Shown here: positions 1 to 11,877 of the stretch, piece by piece
Numbering within the stretch: position 1 is the first letter of the stretch
Layout: every line of letters starts with the position of its first letter
NCBI RefSeq assembly: GCF_019175285.1
Contig: NC_056522.1
Location: 35,092,193 to 35,156,192, forward strand
Source: Sceloporus undulatus
Taxonomy: Eukaryota; Chordata; Lepidosauria; Squamata; Phrynosomatidae
Length of the DNA: 64,000 nucleotides
Direction of reading: 5' to 3'
Program-made: the position numbers and the translations under genes
The notes under the pieces: generated by a model
Told to the model about the DNA's origin: nothing
The model's database searches: none
Seen by the model: only the letters and a program-made list of their open reading frames with translations

Positions 1-750
1 GTGTATATTTATTTATTTATTTGGCATAATTAATTGTCCTTCTCTGAATCATAAGAGGATGTGAGCCGCTACACAGACAAACACGGGTGTGCACGTGTGA
101 TGTGCATGTTCACAATACAGCTCGAAATGTATGGTCACACGAGCCTACATATAAAGAAAGTAAGTCCTGTTGAACTCTTTACGACTTCTTTTTAGCAAAA
201 CTGTATGGAATTATACTGTATGACTCACTTGTTTCCTCTTGAAATACCACAGTAATGTCAGGATGTGTGTTTCAAAAGCTAGAAAACATTGCATCAGGGC
301 ATTACCAGAAGACAGAGCAGAATCAGAGTGGCTCATATAAGCTAAATCTGGCTTGCCAGTACAAAGCTATACCAAGTTCCAATTCATTCTAAGCAGTTTC
401 AAATGTTTAGTACCTAAACTCAGACTACAATTAGTTACGAAAAAATGTTTAGGATTGAATTGTTAGCACTTAATTAAAAGTTGTTACTGTCTTTTTTAAA
501 TGCAGCACAAGGATACCAATAATAATTCTCTCCTACTCCCAGTTCCTCCATTTTACTCTGTTCCATCCTCTCTGTATAATCATAACTAAGAATGACTCTG
601 CAATATATAATTCAGCCACAATTTAAAAACAACAACACACAAACAAAAAGGAATGCTCAAAAGATTTTTAAAAATGGGGAGCAAAAGAACCAAATGAAAG
701 GAGATGGAATAGAGAAAGTTACATCTAATATTTTACACAGTCTGTCACAG
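1..750. other. intergenic sequence with no recognisable feature
   Basis: A/T-rich unique-looking sequence. A short TTTA run is at 6-22. No coding potential or repeat family was recognised. Confidence 0.5.
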
Positions 751-754
751 AATT

Positions 755-1480
755 TGGCTGCATCTGCTTTGCAGAATTAATGCCGTTTGACACAGTTTTA
801 ACTGCCATGGCTCAGTGCTATGGAGTTCTAGGATTTGTAGTTTTGTGAACCATTTCACCTTCTCTGCCAGAGAGCTCTGGTGTCACAACAAACTACAGAT
901 CCTAGGACTCCATAATCTGGCTTTACTTCGCGAACGAAGATTCAGGAAGGACTCATCCTGCGCTTTCTACAAGCGCGTTGATGACTAAAAAGGCCAATCC
1001 AAGATAAACAAGCCCGGTTGCAGAAGGCACAGCAGAAAGTCTCCTTGGGTGATGTTTCTGGGTTGTGGTTCTTTCTGCATTGTTGTTTCTCTACTTTCAA
1101 AAAAGGCTGCGGCATCCTGGATAGTGTGTCTCCATGCCTCCCGATGCGAGGCCAGAGCGGACCATTGTTGGTGATCAATTTGGCCAAGCCTGAGATGTTG
1201 TTTCAGGGAGTCCTTGTATCTCTTCTTTGGAGCACCCCTCTTATGCTGACCCATGGCGAGTTCACCGTAGAATACTATTTTTGGGAGGCGATGGTCCTTC
1301 ATCCTAGAAATGTGTCCTGCCCAGCGCAGCTGCGTCCTCAATAGCATGGCCTCAATGCTAGTGATCCCTGCTTGCTCAAGGACAGCAACATTTGTCACAT
1401 AGTCAGGACTCCGTAATAGTCAGGACTCCATAATAAAGCAGTGTCAAACTGCATTAATTCTGCAGCATGTCAGCAGCCTT
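755..1480. mobile_element. palindromic MITE (family A) split by a LINE insertion
   Basis: The outer arms (about 755-916 and 1422-1480) are inverted copies of each other: the left begins GCAGAATTAATGC...TTTGACACAG and the right ends CAGTGTCAAACTGCATTAA with TTCTGCAG. Similar palindromes recur at 15031, 24168, 25168, 37072, 38452 and 43866. The middle (917-1421) is foreign: see the separate LINE entry. Superfamily is not clear; the short palindrome form suggests a non-autonomous DNA transposon. Confidence 0.7.
917..1421 (-). mobile_element. LINE ORF2 3' fragment (clade uncertain, RTE-like)
   Basis: Minus-strand frames encode LRWAGHISRMKDHRLPKIVF and GELAMGQHKRGAPKKRYKD, the typical post-reverse-transcriptase tail of a LINE, then in a shifted frame a zinc-finger-like CAFCNRACLSWIGLFSHQRA. 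One frame change separates the two parts. The insert is flanked by a 13-bp target duplication AGGACTCCATAAT (904-916 and 1422-1434). A near copy of the target (AGGACTCCGTAAT) also lies at 1405-1417, just inside the right copy. No poly(A) tail is seen. Confidence 0.72.
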
Positions 1481-1624
1481 AGTTTGACCATCAGACAATT
1501 CCAAAAATGTGGACCACATTTTTTTCCCTCGACTCTTAAATTTTATTTTGGTTTTTTTTTTTAAATCAAGTCTACATCATTCTATATGTGGCACAGCAAA
1601 GGATTTTGTAGCCATTTGTCAAGT

Positions 1625-2045
1625 TTTCTTCCAACAAACTATCTTCACATTTGAGATTTATTTATTATTTATTTATTAAAATATTTTTACCATGCCCCAT
1701 ATCAAAAGGATCTCTGGGTAATTTAAATAATTTAAAACCAGAGACTGGGTTTAGAGGGCATCACAAAGCACCATAAACTTGTACTCTCAAGGTCTGGATT
1801 ATGCAGTGTGCTCTTCATATCACCACCTCATATTAGATATGTATAGAATTATTTTGATTATTATTTTGTTTCTTTAATTGTATTCCACGATTTTCCACCC
1901 CTGCGACTCAATGCAATTTACAACAGTTAAAACAGACACAGATAAAATGTACATCACTAAAAGGTACAAGTTAAAATATGACTAAGCTATCAATAGAATT
2001 AAATGTAATTTAAAGGACAAGAAATATAGAGAATAGAGCATGTTA
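1625..2045 (-). mobile_element. L2-type LINE 3' end fragments, antisense
   Basis: Two blocks resemble the reverse complement of L2 3' UTRs: a TTTATTATTTATT tail with the following 1690-1775, and 1885-2010 with the CAATTTACAACAGTTAAAACAGA pattern in pieces typical of the L2 tail. They are decayed and carry no open frame. Confidence 0.45.
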
Positions 2046-2350
2046 TTACAAGCTTTCCCCCCATGAATAGTCAGTTCTTGTTGAAATCAAAAAATCTTTG
2101 CTTGCTGCTCTCAGTTCCAAAGCCTCAGAGCAGCCACCACGACCCTCTCCTGTATCCCTACCCGATGTACCTATTATATTGGAGAAACAGAATGATTTTC
2201 CCTGAAGTTCTCCAAACACGAACAAGCTTGTATGGAAGAACGTGATCCTTTAGATAGCTTGAATCTGAGCCATATAGGTATTATATAACCAGCAGTTTGA
2301 ATTGTAACTGGAAACAGACTTTGAGCTGTTGTAACAGGGAATTGCAACTA

Positions 2351-2700
2351 GAGCTGGCCCTCCACATTTGCAGCTTTGACTTTTGTGGATTTGATTATTT
2401 ACACTTTTTTCTAGGTCCTCCAAGACAACTCTGCCAGATGTTGACCATAGACCTGTGCTGGAGAGCCTAGAAGTGCCTAGAGAAAACACTTCTCTAGGCA
2501 TTTGTATGTCCTCCAACATGATTCTATGATCACTATCAGGCAGATATTGACCACAGACAGAGTTGTACTGGAGGACCTGGAGATTTCTAGAGAAGTGTTC
2601 TCTTAGGTAAAAAGAATAGTGTTGTTGTTTTTATTTGCGATTTTCCCACATTCACAGGGGTCCTTCACCACTAACCCCAGTGAATGTAGAAGGACCTCTG
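2351..2700. mobile_element. pogo/Tigger-like MITE with internal repeats
   Basis: The element is flanked by TA on both sides (2349-2350, 2701-2702). The left end is GAGCTGGCCCTCCACATTTG and the right end is complementary in form. The interior repeats a CTAGGTCCTCCA / TGGAGGACCTAG unit in both orientations, so the element is self-complementary. A second copy lies at 41634-41985. TA targets and ends of the CAGNTGGCCCTC type suggest Tc1/mariner-pogo ancestry. Confidence 0.7.
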
Positions 2701-2744
2701 TAGCTCTAGACAATAGTCTGGCTGTGACTATTTGCAGCAACTGA

Positions 2745-2790
2745 AGTTTTCAAACCCATTTCAAAGGCAGCCCCATATAGAGTGTATTGT
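2745..2790 (-). mobile_element. short L2 LINE ORF fragment
   Basis: The reverse complement matches the L2 segment seen at 12490-12545 (CAAAGGCAGCCCCATATAGA here versus CAAAGGTAGCCCCATGTAGA there). Only about 46 bp survive, ending where the SINE at 2800 begins. Confidence 0.5.
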
Positions 2791-2799
2791 TTGTGTATG

Positions 2800-3031
2800 T
2801 GTGTGTGTGTTGTGTGCCTTCAAGTCATTTCCAATGTAGGGCAACCCTAAGGCAACCCGACCATATGGTTTTCTTGGCAAAACATGTTCAGATAAAGTTT
2901 GCCATTGCCTTCCCCTGAGGCTGAAAGCATGCAAGGTCACCCAGTGGGTTTCATGGCTGAGTGGGAATCGAACCCTGGTCTCCAGAGTCATAGTCCAACA
3001 CTCAAACTGTTATGCCACACTGGCTCTCAAC
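2800..3031 (-). mobile_element. tRNA/CORE-type SINE
   Basis: Read on the minus strand it has a tRNA-like head with B-box sequence GGTTCGATTCC, a CORE-like segment including GGGTGACCTTGC, then GGCAATGGCAAAC, and a tail ending TTGAAGGCACACAAC. The tail resembles the Bov-B LINE 3' end, which suggests Bov-B machinery mobilised it. About nine copies or pieces occur in the window. Confidence 0.8.
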
Positions 3032-3034
3032 AGT

Positions 3035-4585
3035 AATCCAAATAGGTCATAATTAAGGCATGCGTCATCACAACCAGATCAGACATCTCTAGGAATGGGT
3101 CCAGCTAGCACGCAAGCCTTAAATGTGCCAGTGTACATCTGGTCACCACAGAAATCTGAGCTTCTGGGTTCAGGATTGAATCCAAGAGTGCACCAAACTG
3201 TGAATCTGTGCCTTCAGTGAGAGTTTAACATCATCCAGAAACCACAGTACATTTCAGGGATTTGGCCTTGTGCTGATACACTCACAAACTGGATGTGTTG
3301 CTCTACAATCACTGTTTGACTATCTTTTGGAGCTCTCTAATACTCCACAGGAACATGTCCTTTGTCACATAGACCTTGAGATGAGACCGATGAAGTACTT
3401 TCAATATTTTTTCTACTTTCTGTATCAGGACAGCAGAATTAAATATAAAAGCCATTCATCATTTCCATGAGGTGTCCATTGTGTGATGTCAAGTTTTTCA
3501 TATGCCAGTGGTGGTAGCTGAATTATTTAGGAGATCCTCTGGGTATTAAATTTCTCATTAAAACTAACAGTTGCACACATTGTTATGCTCTGTTTACTGC
3601 AGGCTGAGGAAGGCTGCATCACTGCATAATCCAGATGGTAATTTACAGATGCTTTAAAACAGACATGACACTGAAGTGTTTATTAGCACACAGTGCTTGT
3701 CAAAACATTAAGTAGAACAATTTATTATAATAAAGGTCCAACCATGTTAGTTACATAATGCAAAATGGGAATCCCACTGTAGTCACAATAGAAAGGAAAA
3801 AGAACCACTATTGCATATGCTGAATTTCTGTTCTTTGGGCAAAAGGAGACATTGGGTGGAACACTTGGTTATATGAGTATAACCGAAAAGATATCAGCTG
3901 ATCTATCCACCAAGATAAACACATCTGACTAAAGGCTTGATCAATTTACTGCTTTTGCTACCTAGCAGTCACTCCAAGTCCACCGATGTCACGTACCCAG
4001 CAGGCCACCCACAATATATGGCGGTTTGGTTACATCTGTCTTTGTGAGCTCCAAAGTATTATAATTTAAAGAAAGAATGGTTCTAATTCCAGACTGTAAT
4101 TCAAGAAAGGAGTATCATCTTATGAGAGTAATTTAGCAGGACATCTGCCTATACTAGCAACATGGTCTTTGTAACTTCAGAATAAGAGGCCCCAGGGGAT
4201 CAGGGGACCAGTCTGAGATGTGTTTTGGGAGAACTAGCTCAGGATATAGCCAAGGAAAATGAACACAGACAGGTAAGAATGGCAAGAGGGAAAGAATTGC
4301 TATGAATAAGTGTGGGTGAGGGAACATCAGAGAGGCCTCATGATTGTCTGTCTCCCACATGAAGATTTGTTTGTATTGGTTTTAGTGTCAGAAACTTGAA
4401 ATACTCTTAGCAGAAACACCAGCCACAATCCAATGTAATTAATGCAGGAAAAGCAGAACTATTGTAGCTGTGGAGTGGACTAAATGTGTTTCATATGTAA
4501 GTGTCAGGTTCAGTTCCTGACATCTCCAAGTAGCTGAATGGCAGTCCTTTACAGACGACGCTCATCTATTTGAAAGCATCCAGCG
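3035..4585. other. intergenic sequence, no clear feature
   Basis: Several 60-70 codon frames are present but none resembles a known protein. No repeat boundary is evident. Confidence 0.4.
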
Positions 4586-4589
4586 GTGT

Positions 4590-4862
4590 GGATAGGTGTG
4601 GCCAAGCAAAAAGTTATTAATGTGAAATATCATAAAGCTAGGAGTGGTTACAGAAGTTTGCTTTTGCTTCAGCTTACAGGGAAGGACATGGTTCCATCCC
4701 CTCTCATCCTCTCCTTCTACTTAATTTATTATAAAGGGGGATAGTGGGGAAAATAGTAAGAAACTGGGACATTTCAATAGCAGCTGAAAAAGTGAGAAGA
4801 CAGAGGATTACAGGATTGTCTGTTCCAAACTGGGACAGTTGGAAGGTATGAATAGCCTCTCT
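4590..4862 (+). repeat. unclassified dispersed repeat, copy 1
   Basis: Shares ordered blocks with 18290-18610 (+), 22265-22590 (-) and 24455-24835 (-): TTTGCTTTTGCTTCAGCTTA, GGGAAGGACA, AACTGGGACATTTC, AGCAGCTGAAAAAGTGA and a closing AACTGGGACAGTT. No coding capacity or terminal repeats were seen. Confidence 0.6.
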
Positions 4863-5164
4863 TTGAGGTCTGTCCAGTCAAAGTCAGGCTTAAAGATTGT
4901 TCAGAAATAACTTTAGAAGAAAGAGCGGAATCTTTGAAGTTGTCCATCAGCTGTCAGACAACCTTCTGGAGAAAGAGTGGGACTCTGGATTGTCATCCAA
5001 TTATTCAAGTGTGATGCAGTTTATCTCTATTTATATGCTTATTTCTATTTCTATTTTATTATTTCTAAATTTGAATCTACATTAATAAATTGACATGTGC
5101 AGACTATACCCCACCTTCTTTTGTCCTTATTTTACTAAAATGTCTCCCTTTTTTATGTATATAG

Positions 5165-5317
5165 AAACACACTGGCTGACCTTGAGTAAGTCATGTATCC
5201 CACCCTCTGAGGAAAGCAAGGGCAAACCCCCTCTGAACAAATCTTGCCAAGAAGGCCTTGTGATAGGTTCACCATAGGGTTGCCATAAGTCAAAAGCAAC
5301 TTGAAGGCACACATCAA
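5165..5317 (+). mobile_element. tRNA/CORE-type SINE, 5' truncated
   Basis: Contains CTGACCTTGAGTAAGTCA, CTCTGAGGAAAGCAAGGGCA, AACAAATCTTGCCAAGAAGG and CGCCATAAGTC-like GTTGCCATAAGTC, ending TTGAAGGCACACA. The tRNA head is missing. Confidence 0.78.
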
Positions 5318-5319
5318 GA

Positions 5320-7255
5320 AGTGTGGCCAAGTTACCAGTCAAGCCAGGCAGAGCCAGGAAGTCTTCAGGCAACAACTCTGACAAAGCCAAATAGGTCAGA
5401 CATGGTATAAGGCAGCTTCCTAAGAGACAGGTAAGTAAATTGATAATGCTGTTAATGAATACTTCAAAGAAAGCTTCAGCTGCACATATGGTTAGTATAC
5501 TTGCATCTAAATTACTGTTTTGGAATACAACCTTAGGCTTCAGCATTGTGTCCTGCAACACTGATTTTTATAAAGCTTTTGTACTCATACTTGTGTGCTC
5601 GTTCTCTTGTTTTATACTGCACATGTTACATTCTATAAAGAGGTCTAGACACCAGGGCAAAAGTTTCCCCATTTTTGTCATACAAGATGACTTAACAGTC
5701 TTAATTGGTTGTTTCTTCCCCTATTTACGCACCCACATATTATAATGGATATTTGCATTTCAAATACATTACAGCATCTCATTAATACTGAGTAATGGGG
5801 ATCTCTCTGTTAATGGTTTGTTTAGGGCCAATAGTTGGCTGTCAATGTTTAACTTATTTTTAACCAGTATTTTTTTGTGTCTTGTGGCCAAACTACATGT
5901 TATACAGGAAGGAAATCTGTGACGAGAGAAAGAAGTACTTAATTCTCTCCCCCTTTCTAGTATTTTCCCAATCAAATCATATCCCCACATTGCTGTTTCT
6001 TTCAGGTGGGAAAATGTTCTATATAAATATCTGTTGAAATGATATTAGTGTTTAATTCAGTGATGAATAAAAAGATGGCATGGGAGTAACAGAAGTAACT
6101 GCCAATGCTACCCACTTCTCTGCCCCTCAAATCTGATGAACTTTTAGTTATTATCCTATGAACACAGTCATCACACAGGACGGTTTCAAAACCAACTTTG
6201 TTGAAAGCCATATTCATTCTCCCAAGTTGGTTCAACAATTCTTTCTCCTTCACTCCAACTGTTTCTTTTTAAAAATGCATTTTAAAATTCTTGACAACTA
6301 TCTTGTCTTTTAAGTGATAGCTCTCTACAATGACACTGGAAAATGGGTGCTGTATTTCACTGGGAATGCTAGACAGCACGAGTCAATGAACTGAGATTAG
6401 GATGTGGAAGAGCAGAGTCCAAAGTCTGGTTTGGTTCATGATAACATGAACCCGTTCAATGACCTTGGTCAAACTTCTCTCTTTCTCTTTCTCAATAGTT
6501 CCCTGTCTGTAAAATGAGTAACTAAACATTACCCCAAACATTTGCCAAGTTCCTCTCTTCTGCTCAGTGGTGGAGTTACATAATTCTGGACTCTGGACTT
6601 AATTGTTTTACAGTCCTACCATCATCAGATGCTACTATGCTACTATCTAGCTCCATGTTGTCTTTGGTTTTTTCAGCTGAGTAGGGCTCTTAGACTTATA
6701 CCTCAAAGTCTAACCCAGATTGCAACACTGCGTCTGCTTGGGATTATACAGTAATGGAAGGTGTGGTCTGATATCATGTTGTATATTGCTCTGCCCCTAC
6801 TCCACATCAGTTGACTGCAGGGGCAGGAGAGGGGAAGGAAATGCATGATGTGACAATGCCATGCCATGGGTTTAATGAGTGCATGCTATAGGAAGAGAAA
6901 AGAGGAACTAGATATCAAGCTGCCTTTCTGGTTTGTATCTAGTTCCTCTCATTTTGGCTATTGCATAGGATTTCTGTGAAAACAAACGAGTAAAGAGATA
7001 TTTTAAAATATCTTGTTTATAAGGATCCATGAGTGCATGGATCAATCCATAATTAAATTTTTGCCAACAGACTCATCAAATATGTGTGTGTGTAAGTTCG
7101 CCAGTGCTAATAATATAGAAGAGTCCAACTCCTCTTAATGACATTTGGCTGAAAGCCTCCATTTAGTATTCAGAAGACAATCAATGTCTTGCAGTTACCA
7201 AGACACAAGTACAAAATCATTATCAGATGTGTTTACTGCAAGTTAATTGTTCTGC
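5320..7255. other. intergenic sequence, no clear feature
   Basis: A 144-codon minus-strand frame over 5127-5561 overlaps the SINE and has no recognisable protein family. The rest appears unique and decayed. Confidence 0.4.
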
Positions 7256-7276
7256 TGTTGAGGAACAAGTTCCAGC

Positions 7277-8263
7277 TTGCTACTCCACTGGAGGGAAGGA
7301 GAACAGAGCATGCTGAAAAAGTACTCAAGTAGTCATTTGTACATGCCTACAGAAGTGGAGAACTTCACATGCACTAAGTGCAAGTTGGTAGCACTCTTGG
7401 AGGAGAAAGTACAGCAGCTGGAGTCCAGAGTAGCTACTCTTCAGCACATCAGGGAGCAAGAGGATTTCCTGGACAGAACAGAACCAACACATCTTGGATG
7501 AGTGCCACACAGAGGAAGTTGCTGGGGCAGAGGAGGTCACTTTCACATACACAGGAGGCAGACAGCTGGAGGAATGTCACACAGAGAAGTAGGCCAAGAA
7601 GGGATTGTTCTGAGAGCTTGCAGCTAGAGAATCACTTCAAGGCTCTTTTCCTTATCAAGGAGGACGAGGAAGAGCAGCATGGACAGACTTCAGGGACAGA
7701 GCAGCGGAGCCTGAGAGTCCCACCTGAGGTAACAGTCGCTGCTAAGCCTCAGAGGAGGCATGTGGTCATAGTGGGGGACTCCTTGCTGAGGGATACAGAA
7801 ACAGTGATTTGTAGGCCTGACAAGATGTTTCGAGAGGTGTGTTGTCTCCCCAAGGCAAAGATCTGTGATGTGACAGAGAGGCTGACAAGACTGGTCAAGC
7901 CTACTGACCAATACCCCTTCCTTTTGGTCCACGTGGGAACCAATGATACTGCAAGACACAGCCTTCAGAACATCAGAAGGGATTATGAGGCTCTTGGTAG
8001 GAAACTGAAAGAAATGGATGCACAAGTTGTCATCTTGTCTCTTCTGCCAGTTGAAGGGCACAGTCCAGGAAGGGAGAGGAAAATAGCGGATATGAACAAC
8101 TGGCTCCGCAGATTGTGTCGGTGAGAACAATTTGGATTCTTTGATCATGTGCTGCAGTTCCATGAGGAGGGACTTCTTGCAATGGACAGGTTGCATCTCA
8201 CCCCAGTTGGAAGAAATGTTTTTGCCAACAGTCTCAAGAATTTGATCAGGGGGGCTTTAAACT
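7277..8263 (+). pseudogene. CR1 ORF1 (esterase-domain protein), broken
   Basis: CR1 ORF1 proteins bind RNA and often carry a GDSL/SGNH esterase fold. The N-terminal part reads CTKCKLVALLEEKVQQLESR (Cys pair followed by a coiled coil) in one frame. A frame change near 7480 leads to the esterase part: VVIVGDSLLRDTE (nucleophile Ser block), then LLVHVGTNDTARH (Asn/Asp block). A TGA at 8122 interrupts the frame, after which FDHVLQFHEEGLLAMDRLHL and PVGRNVFANSLKNLIRGALN follow in the same frame, keeping the catalytic D-x-x-H-like DRLHL block. Length is close to a normal CR1 ORF1. Confidence 0.88.
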
Positions 8264-8399
8264 GAGTTTCGTGGGGAAAGGAGACAATATTAAAGAAGGC
8301 AAAAGGGCTGGAGAAAATAGTCAAACTGACACAGAGGAAACAAGACAAATAGTGCAAGGACCCAACAATGGGGGGCAAAAAACTTGCACAGGCAGCAAG

Positions 8400-11140
8400 G
8401 AAAGGGGACCCATGGTCTGCGATGTCTCTACACTAATGCACAGAGCATGGGAAATAAGCAAGATGAACTCGAACTCCTAGTACAACAAAGCAAATAATAG
8501 GCATCACTGAAACCTTGTGGGATGAATTTCATACGTGAAATGTAGAAATAGAGGGGTATAATCTTTTTAAAGAGAAATGGGCCAAACAGGAAAAGAGGAG
8601 AAATAGCACTATATGTCAGAGATATTTACACCAGTGAAGAGATCCAGGACATCAATCATGGAAGCCAGGTGGAGAGCATCTGGATAAAAATTAAAGGGGA
8701 GGGAAACAACAAGGATGTTATGGTGGGAGTCTACTACAGACCCACCAGTCAGATGGAGGAATTGGATGAGGCCTTTCTAGAACAGATGACTACACATTCA
8801 GAAAGGAGGGATGTAGTCGTGATGGGTGACTTCAGCTATCCTGTTATTTGCTGGAATTCAAACTCAGCAAAACCTTCAAGGTCTAGCAAATTCCTCACTT
8901 GCCTCAAAGACAATTTCATTGTCCAAAAGGTGGAAGAGGCAACAAGGGGTTTTTAGATCTGATCCTAACCAACAAAGAAGACTTGGTTAATGGGGTACAA
9001 GTGGTGGGATCATTAGGTAGAAGTGACCATGTTCTCCTGGAGTTTGTTATACAATGAAAAGGAGAAGCTAGGCATAGTCAGACACGCATTCTAGACTTTA
9101 GGAGAGCGAATTTCAGTAAACATAGAGAAGTATTGAGGGCGATTCCATGGTCAGAAGTACTAAAAGATAAAGGAGTTCAGGACGGATGGGAATTTCTCAA
9201 AAGGGAGATACTGAAGGCACCGTTTCAAACAGTTCCAGTGAGAAAGAAAAATCAGAGGTGTCTCAAGAAACCAGGATGGATGACTAAGGAACTTTCAACT
9301 GAACTAAATTTTAAATGGAACATGTATAAGAAATGGAAAAGGGGGGGAAATCACGAAAAGGAATTCAAAGAAATAGTCAAGAGTAGGGGTAAAGTCAGAA
9401 AAGCTAAAGTGCAGAATGAACTCAGACTTGCTAGAGAGGTTAAAAAGAATAAAAGGGTGTTTTTGAATATGCCTGCAGCAAAAGAAAGAAGGAAATGGTA
9501 GGGCCACTGCGTGGAGAAGATGGCAAAATGTTAACAGGGGACAGAGAAAAGGCAGAATTACTCAACACCTTCTTTGCCTCAGTCTTCTCAGAAAAGGCAA
9601 AGGGTGCTCAACCTGAGGATAATGGAGCAGAGGACAGAATAGGGGAATTTCAGCACAGAATAAGTAAAGAGATAGTAGAGGAATACCTTGTTAATCTAAA
9701 TGAATTTAAGTCTCCAGGACCAGAGGAACTACATCCAAGGGTATTAAAAGAACTGGTAAATGTAATATTGGAGCCATTGGCAATCATATTTGAAAACTCC
9801 TGGAAAACAGGAGAAATCCCAGCAGACTGGAGGAGGGCAAACGTTGTTCCCATCTTCAAAAAGGGGAAGAAAGAGGATCCCAACAATTATCCTCCAGTTA
9901 GTCTGACATCAATACCAGGAAAGATTCTGGAGCAGATCATTAAACAGAAAGTCTGTGAACATCTAGAAGGCAATGCCATAATCACAAAAACTCAACACGG
10001 GTTTCAGAGAAAGAAGTCATGCTAGACAAATCTGATCTCTTTCTGTGATAAAATTACCAGCTTGTTAGATGAAGGGAATGCTGTGGATATAGCATATCTT
10101 GATTTCAGTAAGGCCTTTGACAAAATTCCCCATGACATTCTTGCAAACAAGCTTGTAAAATGTGGGCTAGACAAGGCAACTGTTACATGGATTTGTAACT
10201 GGTTGACCGGCCGAACCCAAAGGGTGCTCAACAATGGCTCCTTTTCATCCTGGAGAGAAGTAACCAGTGGGGTCCCACAGGACTCTGTCCTGGGCCCAGT
10301 GTTATTCAACATCTTTATCAATGACCTGGATGACAGAATTGGGAGCATACTTATCAAATTTGCAGATGACACCAAATTAGGAGGAGTAGCTAATACCCCA
10401 GAAGACAGGATCAAAATTCAAAATGACCTTAATAGACTAGAAAGCTGGGCCAAAGCTAACAAAATGAAATTCAACACAGAGAAATGTAAGGTGCTGCACT
10501 TAGGGCGGAAAAATAAAATGCACAGATATAGGATGGGAGACATCTGGCTGAATGAGACTACATGTGAATGGGATCTAGGAATCCAAGTAGATCACAAATA
10601 GAACATGATTCAGCAGTGTGATGCGGCAGTTAACAAGGCCAATGTGATTTTAGGCTGCATCAATAGAAGTATAGTGTCTAGATGAAGGGAAGTAATAATG
10701 CCATTATATTCTGTTTTGGTCAGGCCCCACCTGGAATATTGTGTCCAGTTCTGGGCACCACAATTCAAAAAGGACACTGAGAAACTGGAGGGTGTCCAAA
10801 GGAGGGCGACTAAAATGGTGAAGCGTCTGGAAACCATGCCCTATGAGGAACGACTTAGCGAGCTGGGGATGTTTAGCCTTGAGAAGAGAAGGCTAAGAGG
10901 TGATATGATAGCCCTGTTTAAATATTTGAAGGGATGTCATATTGACTAGGGAGCAAGCTTGTTTTCTGCTGCTCCAGAGAACAGGACCCAGAACAATGGA
11001 TGCAAGCTACAGGAAAAGAGATTCCACCTCAACATTAGCAGGAACGTCCTGACAGTAAGGGCTGTTCAACAGTGGAACACACTCCCTCGGAGTGTGGTGG
11101 AGTCTCCTTCCTTGGGTGTCTTTAAACAGGCTGAATGGCC
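8400..11140 (+). pseudogene. CR1 ORF2 (endonuclease-reverse transcriptase), broken
   Basis: ORF2 makes the nick and copies LINE RNA into the chromosome. The endonuclease part shows [31 protein letters not shown] and [15 protein letters not shown] (8669-8956). The RT part shows KSPGPEELHPRVLKEL, EIPADWRRANVVPIFKKG and NYPPVSLTSIPGKILE (9495-10025), then IAYLDFSKAFDKIPHDIL, SGVPQDSVLGPVLFNIFIND and the catalytic FADD in KFADDTKLGG at about 10357 (10062-10601). The 3' part has [20 protein letters not shown] and AVQQWNTLPRSVVESPSLGV. Domain order and length fit CR1. At least five interruptions break it into separate frames; GVPQG has become GVPQD. Confidence 0.9.
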
Positions 11141-11239
11141 ATCTGTCGGGTATGCTTTGATTGAGATTTCCTGCATGGTAGGGGGTTGGACTGGATGGTC
11201 CTTGTGGTCTCTTCCAACTACGATTCTATGATTCTATAA

Positions 11240-11875
11240 AGTAAATCTAAATATCTCTCTCTCTCTGTCTCTCTCACACACATACGTTTGTTGAACTGTG
11301 GAGGCCTGTTTAAAGGTGGGAGAAAAGTGTTCAGACTTATCACAAGTGTTAGTTATTCTCTGAAGTTACCATATTAACACATATTAATCTGGACAAAAGT
11401 ACTAGATTATTTTTATTTCCTATTATTTCTTCAATGTTGTACTCCTCTTCAGTATCAACCAGATGCACAAGCAGTCTATAGCAATGTAAAGGTCCATTAG
11501 CAAACCAGCATTAAAATCAGGATGCAGCTCAAAATATTTAAAAACTAAAGCAACAAATGCCTTTTCAAAGAAGTCTTGATTGTAGAACAGTGTTTCTCAA
11601 CCAGGATTCCCTGAAATCCTAGGTTCTATGAGAGATTATGATGTGGGGAACCATATTATTTTTAGATGTACTGTATATATAATAATGCAGGGGTTCCCTG
11701 AGATTATTTCAAGGTTTCCTCTGGAGTATACAGGTTTGGAAAGATTGTTCTCCATGGGTGTCCTACTGTAAGAGCTTTACTCTCAAGGATAAAACCAATA
11801 TTCAAATGCTGAAAATAACGTCGTCACATTGTGAGCTGTTCCATCCTCAGCATTTACATGGCAGCGAAGCACAGT
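11240..11875. other. intergenic sequence with CT-rich patch
   Basis: A CT/CA simple-sequence patch is at 11252-11284. The rest shows no recognisable element. Confidence 0.4.
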
Positions 11876-11877
11876 TT

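Larger units (their letters stand above)
7260..11239 (+). mobile_element. CR1 LINE, nearly full length, decayed
   Basis: About 4 kb. It has ORF1 (coiled-coil/Cys motif plus SGNH esterase), ORF2 (AP endonuclease plus reverse transcriptase) and the CR1 3' end: GGTTGGACTGGATGGTCCTT, then TTCCAACTACGATTC and two ATTCTATG-type octamers at 11223-11238. The 3' octamer repeat and lack of poly(A) are CR1 hallmarks. The 5' boundary is uncertain within about 50-100 bp. Several stops and frame changes show that it is inactive. Confidence 0.92.

Noticed and set aside
5127-5561. 144-codon minus-strand frame as a host gene
   Set aside because: It runs through a SINE and has no family resemblance.
7690-8196. 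168-codon minus-strand open frame
   Set aside because: It is the antisense shadow of the CR1 ORF1 esterase region and resembles no protein.
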